Assembly (NCBI GenBank): GCA_947172415.1
Contig: OX359195.1
Span: 8,239,001 to 8,303,000 of the forward strand
Direction of reading: 5' to 3'
Source of the DNA: Chondrosia reniformis
Taxonomy: Eukaryota > Porifera > Demospongiae > Chondrillida > Chondrillidae
Length of the DNA: 64,000 nucleotides
The notes beneath the pieces are model-generated. The model was given only the letters and a program-made list of their open reading frames with translations. It was not told the origin of the DNA and made no database searches. Every line of letters starts with the position of its first letter. Position 1 is the stretch's first letter. Made by a program: the position numbers and the translations under genes. Of the stretch, positions 46,801-57,681 are shown piece after piece.

Positions 46801-48401
46801 TATAAGGCCATTGAGAGGCTGATATGTAAGAACATCTGTTTCTAATGTGACTACTGGAGCAATATGGATTTCTTTTAATTGTACAAACGTACGTATACGT
46901 ATCTCTGAGATGGTCCATCTTAATTTGGTCTTTTGAGCTTAAAACTGAACCTTTAGACACTCAAAAGACTAAAGATGGACTGGTGCAACAAACTTAGTAT
47001 ATCAAGTATTTCAATTATAGTTTAGTTCTGCTACATGTAGAACTATATTAGAAATATTATTTCTACTAATTAGTTTATATATATATACACACACAGACTA
47101 CATATTATTAATAACTTAATTTGGTTCTGTGTCTGCAAATTTGGAATTTAAAACTGCAAGTGATCACATGTATAACAAAGTACAACATATCTTTATTTCA
47201 AGCTATACACAATGACATATAACCATATCTCTGGTTGAATCAGGTAAATGAGATGGCAAAACCACTTGCACGTATGTTTACTGCATTCCACTCATACCTC
47301 ACCCTACACATATAGAAATTCCATTCACATACTTACTTCATAGGTAAATCAGATACACTATATAAACCACAGTATAGAACCATTATATCAAGTACATACA
47401 GAAGATAATAGGCACAACTGTTAAACTTATCTATGAAGTAGCTAATTAATGATGTTATTTCGAAATGGCTATAAGATTGAAATTGAATTGACTATATTTA
47501 GCAGGTACATTCAAACACATGACCATATGAGTTGGAAGCTGTCAACAGTTTGTGTGGTCTGATCGGGGTGTGTAAGACTAGGGCCACTTGAGCAAAAGGA
47601 CCCATTTAGTTCCTCAAAGGATACCTGGCATTCCTCCAATGATAAGAGGAATCTGTTTCTGCAACTGCTTCTAATAGGTAAAGTGCCAAGCAAGTGTGTT
47701 TGATCTGATAGACTGAGATGGAATGTATTAGCCCGGTAATTTCACCAATAATTTACCTCCTGTGCAGACATCATTACGATGGGCATCTATCACTTGTAGA
47801 TCTTCTTAACCATATACATATATTACTGTACTCAACTGCATGATTGAATATGATATACTCTTAGCATATAGTTCATTACATGGACCTTGGAGCAAACAGT
47901 AAACCATCTGTATAAACCTATTGTGGTATAAATATTCAATTACCTCAGCCCTTTGAGTGGGAAAATTAAAAAAATCAGAAATTGAGGTCTATTTCATAAC
48001 ACTATACAATATGAACATCAAAACTTGCCTTTGATGTTCATATAATCATCTATTCACAAAGTGCCTTTTTCAGCATATTTGGGATGGTCTCCATTGAAGA
48101 ACACACAGACACGTCATCATGCCATCATTACGTAACTGATCTTTAAATTTCAATTAAGGCAAGTGTATTCAGCCGAGTCATATACTATGACAAGTACCAC
48201 AATTAGATAAAAGGGGCTCGTTGCCCAGGCAAAGGCAACGATGTAATGCAATATTAAGGAATACATGAAACAGTGAATAGTCACTGAAACTGACCAGTCA
48301 ATACACTTACAAAACGATTTCCATAATAAATTATATATAAACCTCCAAATGAATATGTACAGTGCAAATACAAAACACATATATGTAGTTATGTACAGCC
48401 A

Positions 48402-51400
48402 TTAAAAAGGCGAATTCATGCCTAGTTTGGTTCCAAATTCTAGCCTTAAAAATCTTTGAGATTTGGAGATCAAATTCCTGTCATGTTGCTTTGTGAGTTC
48501 TATAACTGGAAACAGTACAATCAGCCAGACCACTCCCAGGACCCACACGTACACTGGCACTCCTTCAAGGCCCGGTCGACCCTCCAAGGATGGAGATGAG
48601 TCTCGGATGGAGAAGTACGAGGTCGAATGAAGAATGTGAAGCAAAGGAAGAACTGCTATCACAACAACCCACTGAGGAGCTAGGAATCGGTAGAGTCTCC
48701 AAATATGGACTGTTCTGTGAACAAATCGAGTGGATAGGATGACTAAACAAAGTGAGACAAACACTGCATTGACACTCTGCGACAAGGCCAGTTCAGGAGC
48801 ATATAGACCTCTCCATCCGTTCCACTGGGACTCCTCATCACGGTCCCCCAATATAGGATGACAGATCCGTGAGGAGTTAGTCAAAGCTAGCAACTGGCCA
48901 CAGGAGCTGCTAAGAGAGAGGCCAAAGAGAAGAACTGACACTACAGCAGTTGGAAAAAATGTGAAAAGAAAATAAGCAAGCAGTCTTGTCTTTTCCGACC
49001 AAACAGACTTGTTCTTGTCAGGCATGGTGGACTTGAGCTGTGGGTCAGCCCTAATAGAGACCATCCAGGAGGCTAGGACTGGTACGGTGAAGAAGACCAG
49101 ATGAAACAGCTGGGTCCCAGAGAGAGGGGGAGGGAGGTAGAATAGGGTGGCAAGACAGAGTACCAAGAAAATGAGCAGTGAGGAGGCCAGTGAGAAGAGA
49201 GAGGCATGCCTCATGTTGCTAAGCAACTGGCGAGACTCTACAATAAGTGTCATCAATTTGGTGTCGGTGTGTCTTGGTAGAACAAAGTGACAAGGTAGGG
49301 TGTTGAGTTGCATGGCATCGGCCAATGCTGAGTTTGGAACAAGATGGCCGTCCCTACCTTTAGGAGTAGAGGAATACATGCTAGCCAAACAGTTGAGATT
49401 CTCTCCGTTCGGCATGAGACCAAGGCTCAAGTTTGCTTGTGAAAAGATCTCCAAGTTGTCTGGGTTGTATGCATTCCCCAATGCAATGACCACTTCACCA
49501 AACTCCTGCATTATCTGTATCATTTCTCTAATGGCAGGAGGTTGACACTGAGTGAAGAGGGGGACCAGGAGGGGCACATTGTCAATCTGGTTCAGATGAG
49601 GTCGTATGTTGGCAATCCCTTTAGGCAGTTTGGCTCTGATGTAGCTAGCCTTCCCCTGCATGGCCGCCCCCAAGCTGGAGTCACTGGAGCTCCTGCTCAT
49701 CATGTCTCCATCAGAGTCATCTGTGTTCTCATCTCTGTCCTTCTTGCTGTCTTTAGCAAGAGAAATGTGACAGTTCCAGCCAGTTTCAAGACCCATTCGC
49801 TCCGAGAAAATGTTTTCTCTAATTTCACTTTCCGCAGAAAAGTGCACAAATCTAATTCCCGCCTGATCTAAATCTTCAATCAAAACAACTATGTCTTGAA
49901 AGGGCTGGTACTGCAAGGCGACAATACCAAGAAATATCTGTCCCTGTTGTAGACTGTACAGTTGCTTGGCCAAGTCTGGCTCCCCCAGGTGAAGCTGGGC
50001 GGTATCCACAAAGGCTGGGAGCAGCATTCCTGGCGGGACAGTGAGAGTAGTACACCCACTACTGAGATTGCTTGGAAGGCTATCTAGGATTGGTTTGTAC
50101 GAGAAGACCACTGCATGTGCCAATAGACTACGTCTTGCAAAGAAGTCTCGTATCCTCTTCCTCTCCTCATGCCCCAGCGGCAAGAGGTCATCTCCGTTCC
50201 AGAACTCCTGGCAACAGCACACTGCAAAGTCAGAGGTACTCCGACTGAACAGCTGACAAGAGCCGGCCCTGTGCTGGAGCAGCATTGACAGCATGTACGG
50301 CAGAGCAGTGCTGTCGTCACCCAAAGTAGTCAATAATTGGTTGACACTTCTGGAGGTGTGTGCTGGTCCGTGAATAGATTGACACACTGATAGTATCTCA
50401 CAGTGGGAACCAGATTCAAATTGGGTCACTGCATATCCAGTCACTCCGATCTCAAGGCCCAGGGGACACAGACAGTCACTGGCTCTGAGGTCCTGGAGGA
50501 GTGGGGCTGAGAGGGCATGGGCCGTGGTTAGGTTCAGCTCACTGCAGAGGTGTGACATGGCAACACTGCTAAAGCCTATTGCTTTCAGAGAGTCTAAAAA
50601 GGACTTCCAGTCAATGTCATCAAAGAATATCTCTCCCAGCTCATCTGGACGGGTGGACATGCCAAGTGTCTCTGTTGTAATGTTGACATCTTCATCGAGT
50701 TCCTCCAGGCTTTGTGTGTGCTCGTCTTTGAATCTCACCCGACAACGGGAGGCTCCCTTCTGCTCCTCAATCCTTGAGCTGCTGGCAGACTTGTGGAGGG
50801 GAGGTTTATCCTCCTCAACCCTGTGAACCTCGCTATCCTCTGCTGGTAAAGGGTTCTCCTCTAGTGTTGGACAACTGAGAAAGAGTTCTGAAGAGATCTC
50901 ATCTTCTGATAACTGATCTGAAGGGAAACTAAATCGCTTCCTTGCAAGGTCCTTGCTAGGTTTAGTCATTTTCTGTTTTGCACTTTTATCAGTAGAACTG
51001 GTACTGCTTCTAAGAAAAAAGACTTTATCTGGAATTGGTGTTACTGGAGAGAGAACGTACTCCTTGTCAACTGAGCAGAGTACAGTAGCACTGCCAAACG
51101 AGGCACAAAGCCTCCACATAGCAAAATGGATCAAGGAGAAGAGACACTTGAGCGTCAGCTTACAAATGAGTAGCTTTTGCTTTATGCAGGACGCCAGCGA
51201 TGTGCTTCCAGAGATCCCTCTACACTTGTCCTTCTTGTGGATCAGATAGTGTGTTCTCCCGGCACAGTACGCATAGAGCAAGGCTTTGAACACGTGGAAG
51301 TGCGGGAGGATGAGTGGTAGTACAACGTGGACACTCTGTTGCAGGATGATGTCATACCATTCGGGTACATCCCCTGGGAGGACAACATACCTCACAACAT

Positions 51401-52187
51401 TCCACAGACAGACAGCCACTGCCACGACCCACACGATGACATAGAACCACAGTTTGAACATCAGTGCCACCTCCTTCTCCAGACTTGGAGGGGAGCACTC
51501 AATGGCCACAGACCTGGTCAGTTTGGAGACCAGGGGGGAAGTGAGCACTCTACAGAACTTCTCTCTGGCCTCTACCAGCTGCACACTCCCAGCTTCAGCA
51601 GCAAACATGTTCGGAGAGAGCTTGTCTCCTTCCTCCAGTATCTCTTTGCTGTCACAGAGCTCCACTCTGGCGGGGGAAACCCTGTCTATTGTGAGCTTAA
51701 TGACATCTCCTTGCGTCAGCAGACTATGTGGAAGATGTACAAGCCTGTTATCCCTCAACGTGGGAACAGTAAAGAACCCTCGAGCAGTCTGGAGCTCATT
51801 TGGAGGATATCTGCCTTCCAGTGAGGACTCCTCAGATGACGTCGTCCTCCTCAGACTTATTTTGGACAAACACTCCATCAACTTGAGCTTTAGGATGCAT
51901 TTTGAGGTATACACCTCCCTTATATGGGAGAGGACACTCAGTACACCCAACACCAATAGGAACAGTCCTTCAGCAAAGATGAGAGGCTGGTTGCCAAGGA
52001 AACCAGCCACCAGTAGCAATATGCCGCAGGTGACGGTGAGTGCTATGTTTATCAGGGGGAAGGCGGGGACAAAGATGTGTTTGATCCAGTGCGCGTGATT
52101 GATGGATCCGAATGTATCTCTTAGCTCTCTAATGAGGTTAGCAGTGGCCGCATCAGATGACAATCCTTTGGTCAATTCGAGTTTCAT
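48402..52187 (-). CDS. TMEM94: TMEM94 (P-type ATPase-like ER membrane protein)
   Basis: Single coding exon of 1261 aa (human about 1356). In mammals TMEM94 is described as an ER magnesium transporter with a P-type ATPase-like fold. Diagnostic matches: TVLCSVDKEYVLS (equivalent of the P-type phosphorylation loop, but not DKTG), MGLETGWNCHISL, IRPHLNQIDNVPLLVPLFTQ, MIQIMQEFGEVV and the conserved end EFGTKLGMNSPF. About four hydrophobic segments precede the large cytosolic region and about six follow it. The start at 52187 lies directly after an acceptor (CTAATGCAG). A 5' non-coding exon with donor near 52258 sits upstream, next to CCHCR1. One 3.8-kb coding exon is unusual here. Confidence 0.93.
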   Translation of the reverse strand: MKLELTKGLSSDAATANLIRELRDTFGSINHAHWIKHIFVPAFPLINIALTVTCGILLLVAGFLGNQPLIFAEGLFLLVLGVLSVLSHIREVYTSKCILKLKLMECLSKISLRRTTSSEESSLEGRYPPNELQTARGFFTVPTLRDNRLVHLPHSLLTQGDVIKLTIDRVSPARVELCDSKEILEEGDKLSPNMFAAEAGSVQLVEAREKFCRVLTSPLVSKLTRSVAIECSPPSLEKEVALMFKLWFYVIVWVVAVAVCLWNVVRYVVLPGDVPEWYDIILQQSVHVVLPLILPHFHVFKALLYAYCAGRTHYLIHKKDKCRGISGSTSLASCIKQKLLICKLTLKCLFSLIHFAMWRLCASFGSATVLCSVDKEYVLSPVTPIPDKVFFLRSSTSSTDKSAKQKMTKPSKDLARKRFSFPSDQLSEDEISSELFLSCPTLEENPLPAEDSEVHRVEEDKPPLHKSASSSRIEEQKGASRCRVRFKDEHTQSLEELDEDVNITTETLGMSTRPDELGEIFFDDIDWKSFLDSLKAIGFSSVAMSHLCSELNLTTAHALSAPLLQDLRASDCLCPLGLEIGVTGYAVTQFESGSHCEILSVCQSIHGPAHTSRSVNQLLTTLGDDSTALPYMLSMLLQHRAGSCQLFSRSTSDFAVCCCQEFWNGDDLLPLGHEERKRIRDFFARRSLLAHAVVFSYKPILDSLPSNLSSGCTTLTVPPGMLLPAFVDTAQLHLGEPDLAKQLYSLQQGQIFLGIVALQYQPFQDIVVLIEDLDQAGIRFVHFSAESEIRENIFSERMGLETGWNCHISLAKDSKKDRDENTDDSDGDMMSRSSSDSSLGAAMQGKASYIRAKLPKGIANIRPHLNQIDNVPLLVPLFTQCQPPAIREMIQIMQEFGEVVIALGNAYNPDNLEIFSQANLSLGLMPNGENLNCLASMYSSTPKGRDGHLVPNSALADAMQLNTLPCHFVLPRHTDTKLMTLIVESRQLLSNMRHASLFSLASSLLIFLVLCLATLFYLPPPLSGTQLFHLVFFTVPVLASWMVSIRADPQLKSTMPDKNKSVWSEKTRLLAYFLFTFFPTAVVSVLLFGLSLSSSCGQLLALTNSSRICHPILGDRDEESQWNGWRGLYAPELALSQSVNAVFVSLCLVILSTRFVHRTVHIWRLYRFLAPQWVVVIAVLPLLHILHSTSYFSIRDSSPSLEGRPGLEGVPVYVWVLGVVWLIVLFPVIELTKQHDRNLISKSQRFLRLEFGTKLGMNSPF

Positions 52188-52357
52188 CTGCATTAGCAAA
52201 CAGTACAGCATATAAAACACTTAACAGTGCTTACCAGAAGTTGGAGGAACTTACCGTCAACTTGGATCTGTAGCAAGAATATAAAGAAATGTATTCTTTA
52301 CTCGTAAGAACATGTTTCGATTTGCAATTTTGAATTAGGAACAGAATCTGGTGAAAT

Positions 52358-55300
52358 ATGGCGGCAACCTCGCGCTTTTTGCTGGACCCTATTGGTAGCG
52401 GCGCCATGGCGCTTCGTCCTCCTTCTTACTTTGCGCAGGAGAACCCTTCCATCAAGGACCCGTCTGAAGAGAGAGAAGTGCTAGCGGAACTGACAGCACT
52501 GCGCGAGGAGAATGTAAAGTTAAAGTCTGTCCAGACTGAAAACACTTTGACCAGTTGTAGTGACGTGTCTTGCTCACTTGTTTGTAGGAAAGAATTGCGT
52601 GTGGATCGCTCGACGGAAGAGGAGAGTGTTGCATCGAACTTTGTTCCGCTTGCTGAATTTGTGCGAATGAAGACACAATTGCAAGAATGTATTGAGCTCC
52701 TTCGAACAGAGAACGGTATGCTCTCGGACCGAGCTATCAACTTGGAGAAGACGCGACTCAAGGTGGGTAACGCTTGTCCACCCTCGTCCTGCACACGCCT
52801 CTCTGCTCACCCGTCTCTGGTGCCGCAGACTTGTAAGGTGCAGACATACGCAACAGCATATAATCCCTATGCAGGCGTCACGTGTAGTGCCTGCATGTCT
52901 GACGTGCTGTAACATCCTAACCTGCTAGTGCAGTCAGGTGCTAGTGGTCCCAATGAATCTGTCTCTGTGTCTTAAGGAGCTGGGAGAGTCTCAGAAGAGG
53001 ATGGACAGATTGGTCTCCCAAGAGGAACGTCTAAAGGGCGAGTATGCTCAAGAGGTGGCATGCCTGCAGGCCCAGTGGCAGAGGGAGGCTGACGACAGAG
53101 TGGCTGCAAGAACTAGAGAGGTGAAGGCCAAGGATATAGAAGTGACAACGCTAAATGAGACTATCACTCACTTGAAACAAGTTATTATCGTCAAAGAAGA
53201 AGAAATTAAAAGGTTTGAAGAGAAGGAGAAAGATTTAGTGAGCAATCTCCAACTGAATGCCTCCCAGCTCAATGAATGTACAAAGACTATTGGAGAACTG
53301 ACCAGGAAGATCACTTCAATGGAGAGGTATGCCTGAGCTATCACTTTGTCAGTTGTCAGCTGTCAGCTGTCAGCTGTCAGTTTGTGAACCTGTCTGTGTA
53401 GGTTGCACGAGGCAGAGTTGAGTGACTGTCACAGGCTGCTGGCTGGTTTCCAAGGTTACCTGGGAATCTCCGCCCCTCCCAAAGAGGACTTCACTTGGAA
53501 AGAGGAGCGTGCCAATCTGCTCTCAGAAAGAGAAGAGATGCAACATGAAATGGAGCAGTTGAAGAGAGAGGTTGACCTGACAAACACACGACTCAAAGCT
53601 GTAAATGAAATGTTGCTTTTACAAGAAATGGAGGTTGTACAGGATCCTTCTGACAGGCCTCCCACAAGCCTGCATCCACAACCCTCACAGTCACTCTTAA
53701 AGAGGTCTGCAACCAGAGTAGTGTAGTGTACCATCTGGAGTGCTTACGTAGGTCCTTGTGTAGGTGGAGGGAGAAGGTGTTTGAACTGTTGGTCCAACTG
53801 AAGTCTCAAGACCTTGACATTCAGAGAAGTGAAGCACTATTTGAAAAGGAAAGAGTTGTTTCTAAAAGAGAACACGATCATTTGAAGAGTCAAATTGGAA
53901 TTCTCAGGTGAGTAAACCTCCACACTTCTGGTCACTGCTATTGTGATAGACACTTGTCATACTCTGCTAGCTGCACATTGGAGGATAAGACTGCAGAAGT
54001 TCGACTGGAACAAGATAGAAAGGCTACGTTGGAGAGGAAGGTTGAAAGTGATAAACAGCAATTCACAGAGATGAGAGAACAATGCAGTTGCCTTCAGCAA
54101 AAGGTCTCTTGTCTATCCAAGGCCCTCAGAAGCATTCCAGAGCTGATTACAGCTCACAGACAGTCCCTGTCCCTTTTGCTGCCGCGGATAGCGGGATTTG
54201 AGAGGAGGTTAAAGTTTGCTTGTGAGAGACTGAGGACGTTGGATGGTAAATCAGTGATACTCTTCACTCACTGTTACATCAACAGTAATACAGTTTGTTA
54301 GTAATACTTGCATTTCATAGTTCTGAGGCAGAATGCACCTCCCAAGTGTTGCTTAGCAACAGACCAGTGTTCCAAGGAGACACAGACAGGTGAGTCCACT
54401 GGAGCTGAGAGTTGTGGAGACCTGACATGTCTGACAAGACATGAGCTTGTGTCTGAGGTTGGGCAATTGAGTTCGGAAAGACACTGCTTAGTTGATAATG
54501 TGGCAAAACTCAAGGAATCTTGTCAGCTCCTCCAAACAGAAAGTTAGATGACTTGCACTGATCTCTGTTGGGTGTCTGCTGACACAATTCTCCCTCTCTC
54601 TGTAGTTGATACTTTGAGGAATACTTTGGAGGAGAAGGTGTCTCAGTTTGCCCACCAGAATGCTCAGCTTGGGGAACAGCTTCAAATGACTGTTTCTGAA
54701 TGTGAGCAGCTGAGGGTACTTGTCTCACAGACCTCAGATGAGAGAGACCACTTGAAAGTGCTTCTGGATCAGCTCAACGCAGACACAGAACAAAGTAATA
54801 AAGACATTTGTTTATACATGTTTATTATTATACTAGGTGGGTGCGTGGGTGGGTGGGTGGGTGGAGAGGTGGGTGTGTAGGTGGGTGGAGAGGTGGGTGT
54901 GTAGGTGGGTGGAGAGGTGGGTGTGTAGGTGGGTGGAGAGGTGGGTGTGTAGGTGGGTGGAGAGGTGGGTGGAGAGGTGGGTGTGTAGGTGGGTGTGTAG
55001 GTGGGTGGAGAGGTAAGTTGGGAGGATGTGTATCCATCTTTTGTTTCTCTCCTGTTTAGGTGTGCATCGTGCAGTTATGGAAGAGAGGAGAAGACTGGAA
55101 GAGGAGTTTGCTCAAATGGAGTCACACTTGAATGATGCTCGTAGAGAGCAGACGAAAATGGCGGTTGCACTGAAGCAGTGCCAGAGAACGGCGGCTGTTG
55201 AGAGGGAACAGCTGTTGGCTTCAGTGGAACTGGAAAGGGAGCACTTGCATCAGGAACTGGAGCAGAACAAGGCCAAACTTGGTTCAGTTTTGGCGGAAAG

Positions 55301-55805
55301 AAATTTGATGATTGTGAGGATATTTGATCTTCTAAATGGTCCCAGGACTGATATGTGCTCTAACCCAATCAGAATGCTCTCAGGTCAGATAGAGGGTTGC
55401 ATCTCCGCCACACTGATCAGAACAGGGACAGTACAGAAGAGAGTGAGGTTGATTGTGTTACAAGTACTTTGGAGGAAAAGAGCTTCTCTGAACAACCGAG
55501 CCACACCCCCTCCTCCTCCTCCCCCTCCTCCTCCTCCCATCATACGTATGTAGTGAACCAGTCTGAAATCCATGACAGGTATGTGTTGTTGATTGCATGC
55601 AGCAATTACCTCACAAGTTGTGGTAGCTACTGATCTTGTGCCACTCTCCCCAAACTGTAGTGGAGATGGTGATGGTGATGGTGATGGTGGTGGAGATGGT
55701 GATGGAGATGGTGAGATTGCCATGAGCTTGGAGTTGCAATGTGCACTGAAGGAGATACAGAACATTTCCAAAGGAATCTTGAACCTTGACAAACTTGTTC
55801 ATTAG
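52358..55805 (+). CDS. CCHCR1: Coiled-coil alpha-helical rod protein 1
   Basis: Long coiled-coil protein located at centrioles and P-bodies in vertebrates. Ten exons: 52358-52762, 52977-53326, 53402-53704, 53764-53907, 53971-54245, 54321-54542, 54606-54794, 55060-55313, 55373-55578, 55661-55805, giving 830 aa (human about 782). Nearly the whole length is heptad-rich. The strongest family signatures are WREKVFELLVQLKSQ at exon 4 and HLNDARREQTKMAVALKQCQ in exon 8. NLMINALRSDRGL spans the exon 8/9 junction, and CALKEIQNISKGI lies near the end. Exon 9 has a Ser run and exon 10 a Gly-Asp repeat (GATGGT)n before the final helix. Intron 7 is a G-rich minisatellite. Divergent from TMEM94 with 170 bp between start codons. 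Confidence 0.9.
54835..55015. repeat. G-rich minisatellite in CCHCR1 intron 7
   Basis: Repeats of GTGGGTGGAGAGGTGGGTGT and close variants, about 24 bp per unit, on the plus strand. Confidence 0.93.
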
Positions 55806-56509
55806 AAATTCACTTCTTGTATAGTATACATATGTATAATGTACAGTATACATATGTATAATGCATGTAAAATTATGTTACCATGATAGCATTGTTTTTG
55901 CAAGTGTAGTGGGTGTGGCTTTATAAGTGCAGTGGTGGGTGTGGTCAATGTATATTGTGACATGTGGATTGGAGTGGAGAAGGAATCCTTACTCTATTAT
56001 GTGGAATGGAGTGGAGAAGGAATCCTTACTCTATTATGTGGATTGGAGTGGCTACAAGATATTGCATTGAAACATAAATTAGCCAAATTAGCCAAATAGC
56101 AGTAAACAGAAATGTGAGATGAATTAGAAAATTGACAAAGTATGTAAAGTTAATAGTCGGTGGTCTATCCATATAGAGCATGTCTAATTGTTAGGAGGTA
56201 ACCAATTTGCCTAAGTGTACTAAAGGTATACAAAATGGTCCATTTTCATGTTTGATAGGATGGTGCATACCAAATGCTTTGGGTCATAACCTCACCAGCC
56301 CATTCAGTTGTGTATACTTGACTGTCTGTTCCCACAACTACACAAACTAATTGTGAGCTTGAATTGATAATTATTGTAGCAGGAAGGTTAAAAGTCAATT
56401 GCAAATTGATTAAGATAGCAATAATGTTATATAGTGCGTGTATGACAAAAAAGAATAAAAAGTGATTCAAAATCACACTGTTATGAATTAAATACTTTAT
56501 AATATACTG
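55806..56509. other. Spacer between CCHCR1 and ankyrin gene D
   Basis: No gene. A 37-bp unit (GGAGTGGAGAAGGAATCCTT core) occurs just over twice at about 55967-56050. A short duplication of TATACATATGTATAATG lies near 55826-55862. Confidence 0.6.
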
Positions 56510-57607
56510 TTATTCTTTGATTATTGGCTGTGATTGAATAGGTTTACGAAACTGCAGGTCACTTGTTGACTCTTCACTCCAAGGGCCACTGGAGGACTCG
56601 CTGTCCGAGTCTTGATTGCACTCTGCCATTGCTGCATCAGCCAAAATACAGATAACCAGTTCATCTTGTGCCACATACATGGGGGTCTGGTGACTGGCAT
56701 CCCTCTTAAACACGCTGGCTCCCACTTCAATCAGGAGGAGTACCATATCAACACTCGCATTATAGGCAGCAGTGTGCAAAGGTGTCCACAAGTTTATGTC
56801 CTGGCTGTCCACATCTCCCAGGCCGTGCTCAATCAAATAGAACCCAAGATGTGTATAATTTCGCTCGGAAGCAAAGTGGAGCAAACTCCGCCCACAAAGC
56901 TTATCAAATCGCTTGAGGAACTTCATAACCTCTGTCCTTTCATTAGTAGCTACATATTGGAGGAGATAGTCCTCTTTGAATGGAATCTTTGAGAGGTCTC
57001 CATCAAATGTGTTCTTCAAATGGTCCTCCTGCGACCACATGTGCTCCAGGTCCTGTAAGAAGTGCTCTAAATCAGCGTGCAGTAACAGATCTGCCATTTC
57101 CACAGACAAACAGTAGTCGATTGGCCTCTTTCCTTCCTTGTTCTTGATGACTGCCAGGTTCTTATCTTTAAAATTCTCTGCTATAATCTTGGCTGCTTCC
57201 AGTGCATCATTTTGAGATGCCAAATGAAGAGCTGTGTTCCCCTTTTCGTCTGTTAAGGAGAAGTCGTAGCCCTCGGAAGCTAACAGTTGAAGTACTTTCA
57301 CCTTATTCTCCTGAACTGCTGTAAAGGCCAGTGGCTTGCCATTAGGATCCCTAACCTTTAGAATGTGATTACCATATACTTCAATCATCTCTTTCAAGGA
57401 CTTGCTATTTCCCTCTACAATACACTCATGAAGGTCTACATTCAACTGAAAGCGAACACTTTTCTTCTTCTTCTTGTTCATTCCTTCAGCTGACACTTTC
57501 CTAGCTTGAGTCACTAAAAGCTTGCTCTGTGCTCTGAGAGCATCTGCTAGGATATCAGAGGGTCTTCTCTGGCTGAGGTTGGGCTTGACGTAAAGGCAGT
57601 TAGCCAT
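56510..57607 (-). CDS. Ankyrin PP1-targeting-like protein, paralogue D
   Basis: Intronless, 365 aa, start MANCLYVKPNLSQRRPSD. RRPSDILADALR (14-25) and KKKKKSVRF (RVxF-type, 50-53) precede ankyrin repeats (DEKGNTALHLASQNDALEAA, KRPIDYCLSVEMADLLLHAD). After the linker comes the second block (RSLLHFASERNYTHLGFYLI, WTPLHTAAYNASVDMVLLLI). It is the most diverged member and alone carries a C-terminal tail of about 40 residues rich in Asp, Glu and Ser (DSDSESSSGPWSEES). Same strand and layout as B and C. TATA word at 57682-57690. Confidence 0.8.
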   Translation of the reverse strand: MANCLYVKPNLSQRRPSDILADALRAQSKLLVTQARKVSAEGMNKKKKKSVRFQLNVDLHECIVEGNSKSLKEMIEVYGNHILKVRDPNGKPLAFTAVQENKVKVLQLLASEGYDFSLTDEKGNTALHLASQNDALEAAKIIAENFKDKNLAVIKNKEGKRPIDYCLSVEMADLLLHADLEHFLQDLEHMWSQEDHLKNTFDGDLSKIPFKEDYLLQYVATNERTEVMKFLKRFDKLCGRSLLHFASERNYTHLGFYLIEHGLGDVDSQDINLWTPLHTAAYNASVDMVLLLIEVGASVFKRDASHQTPMYVAQDELVICILADAAMAECNQDSDSESSSGPWSEESTSDLQFRKPIQSQPIIKE

Positions 57608-57681
57608 CCTTGCTAGTCTCTTGATTCTTCTTTAAGCTTCTCTCTGAAGCTATTGAATAGGTAGATATACTAGAACATAAG

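Larger units (their letters stand above)
42241..48401. other. 6-kb AT-rich stretch without a confident gene
   Basis: Contains a 25-bp and a 31-bp minisatellite, and three minus-strand open frames of 60-76 codons (45252-45476, 46043-46273, 47511-47693). Those frames have Cys residues and NxS/T sites, but no splice model links them. Confidence 0.5.

Noticed and set aside
51327..52098. Plus-strand frames of 165 and 214 codons
   Set aside because: Antisense shadows of the TMEM94 coding exon; no splice signals or similarity.
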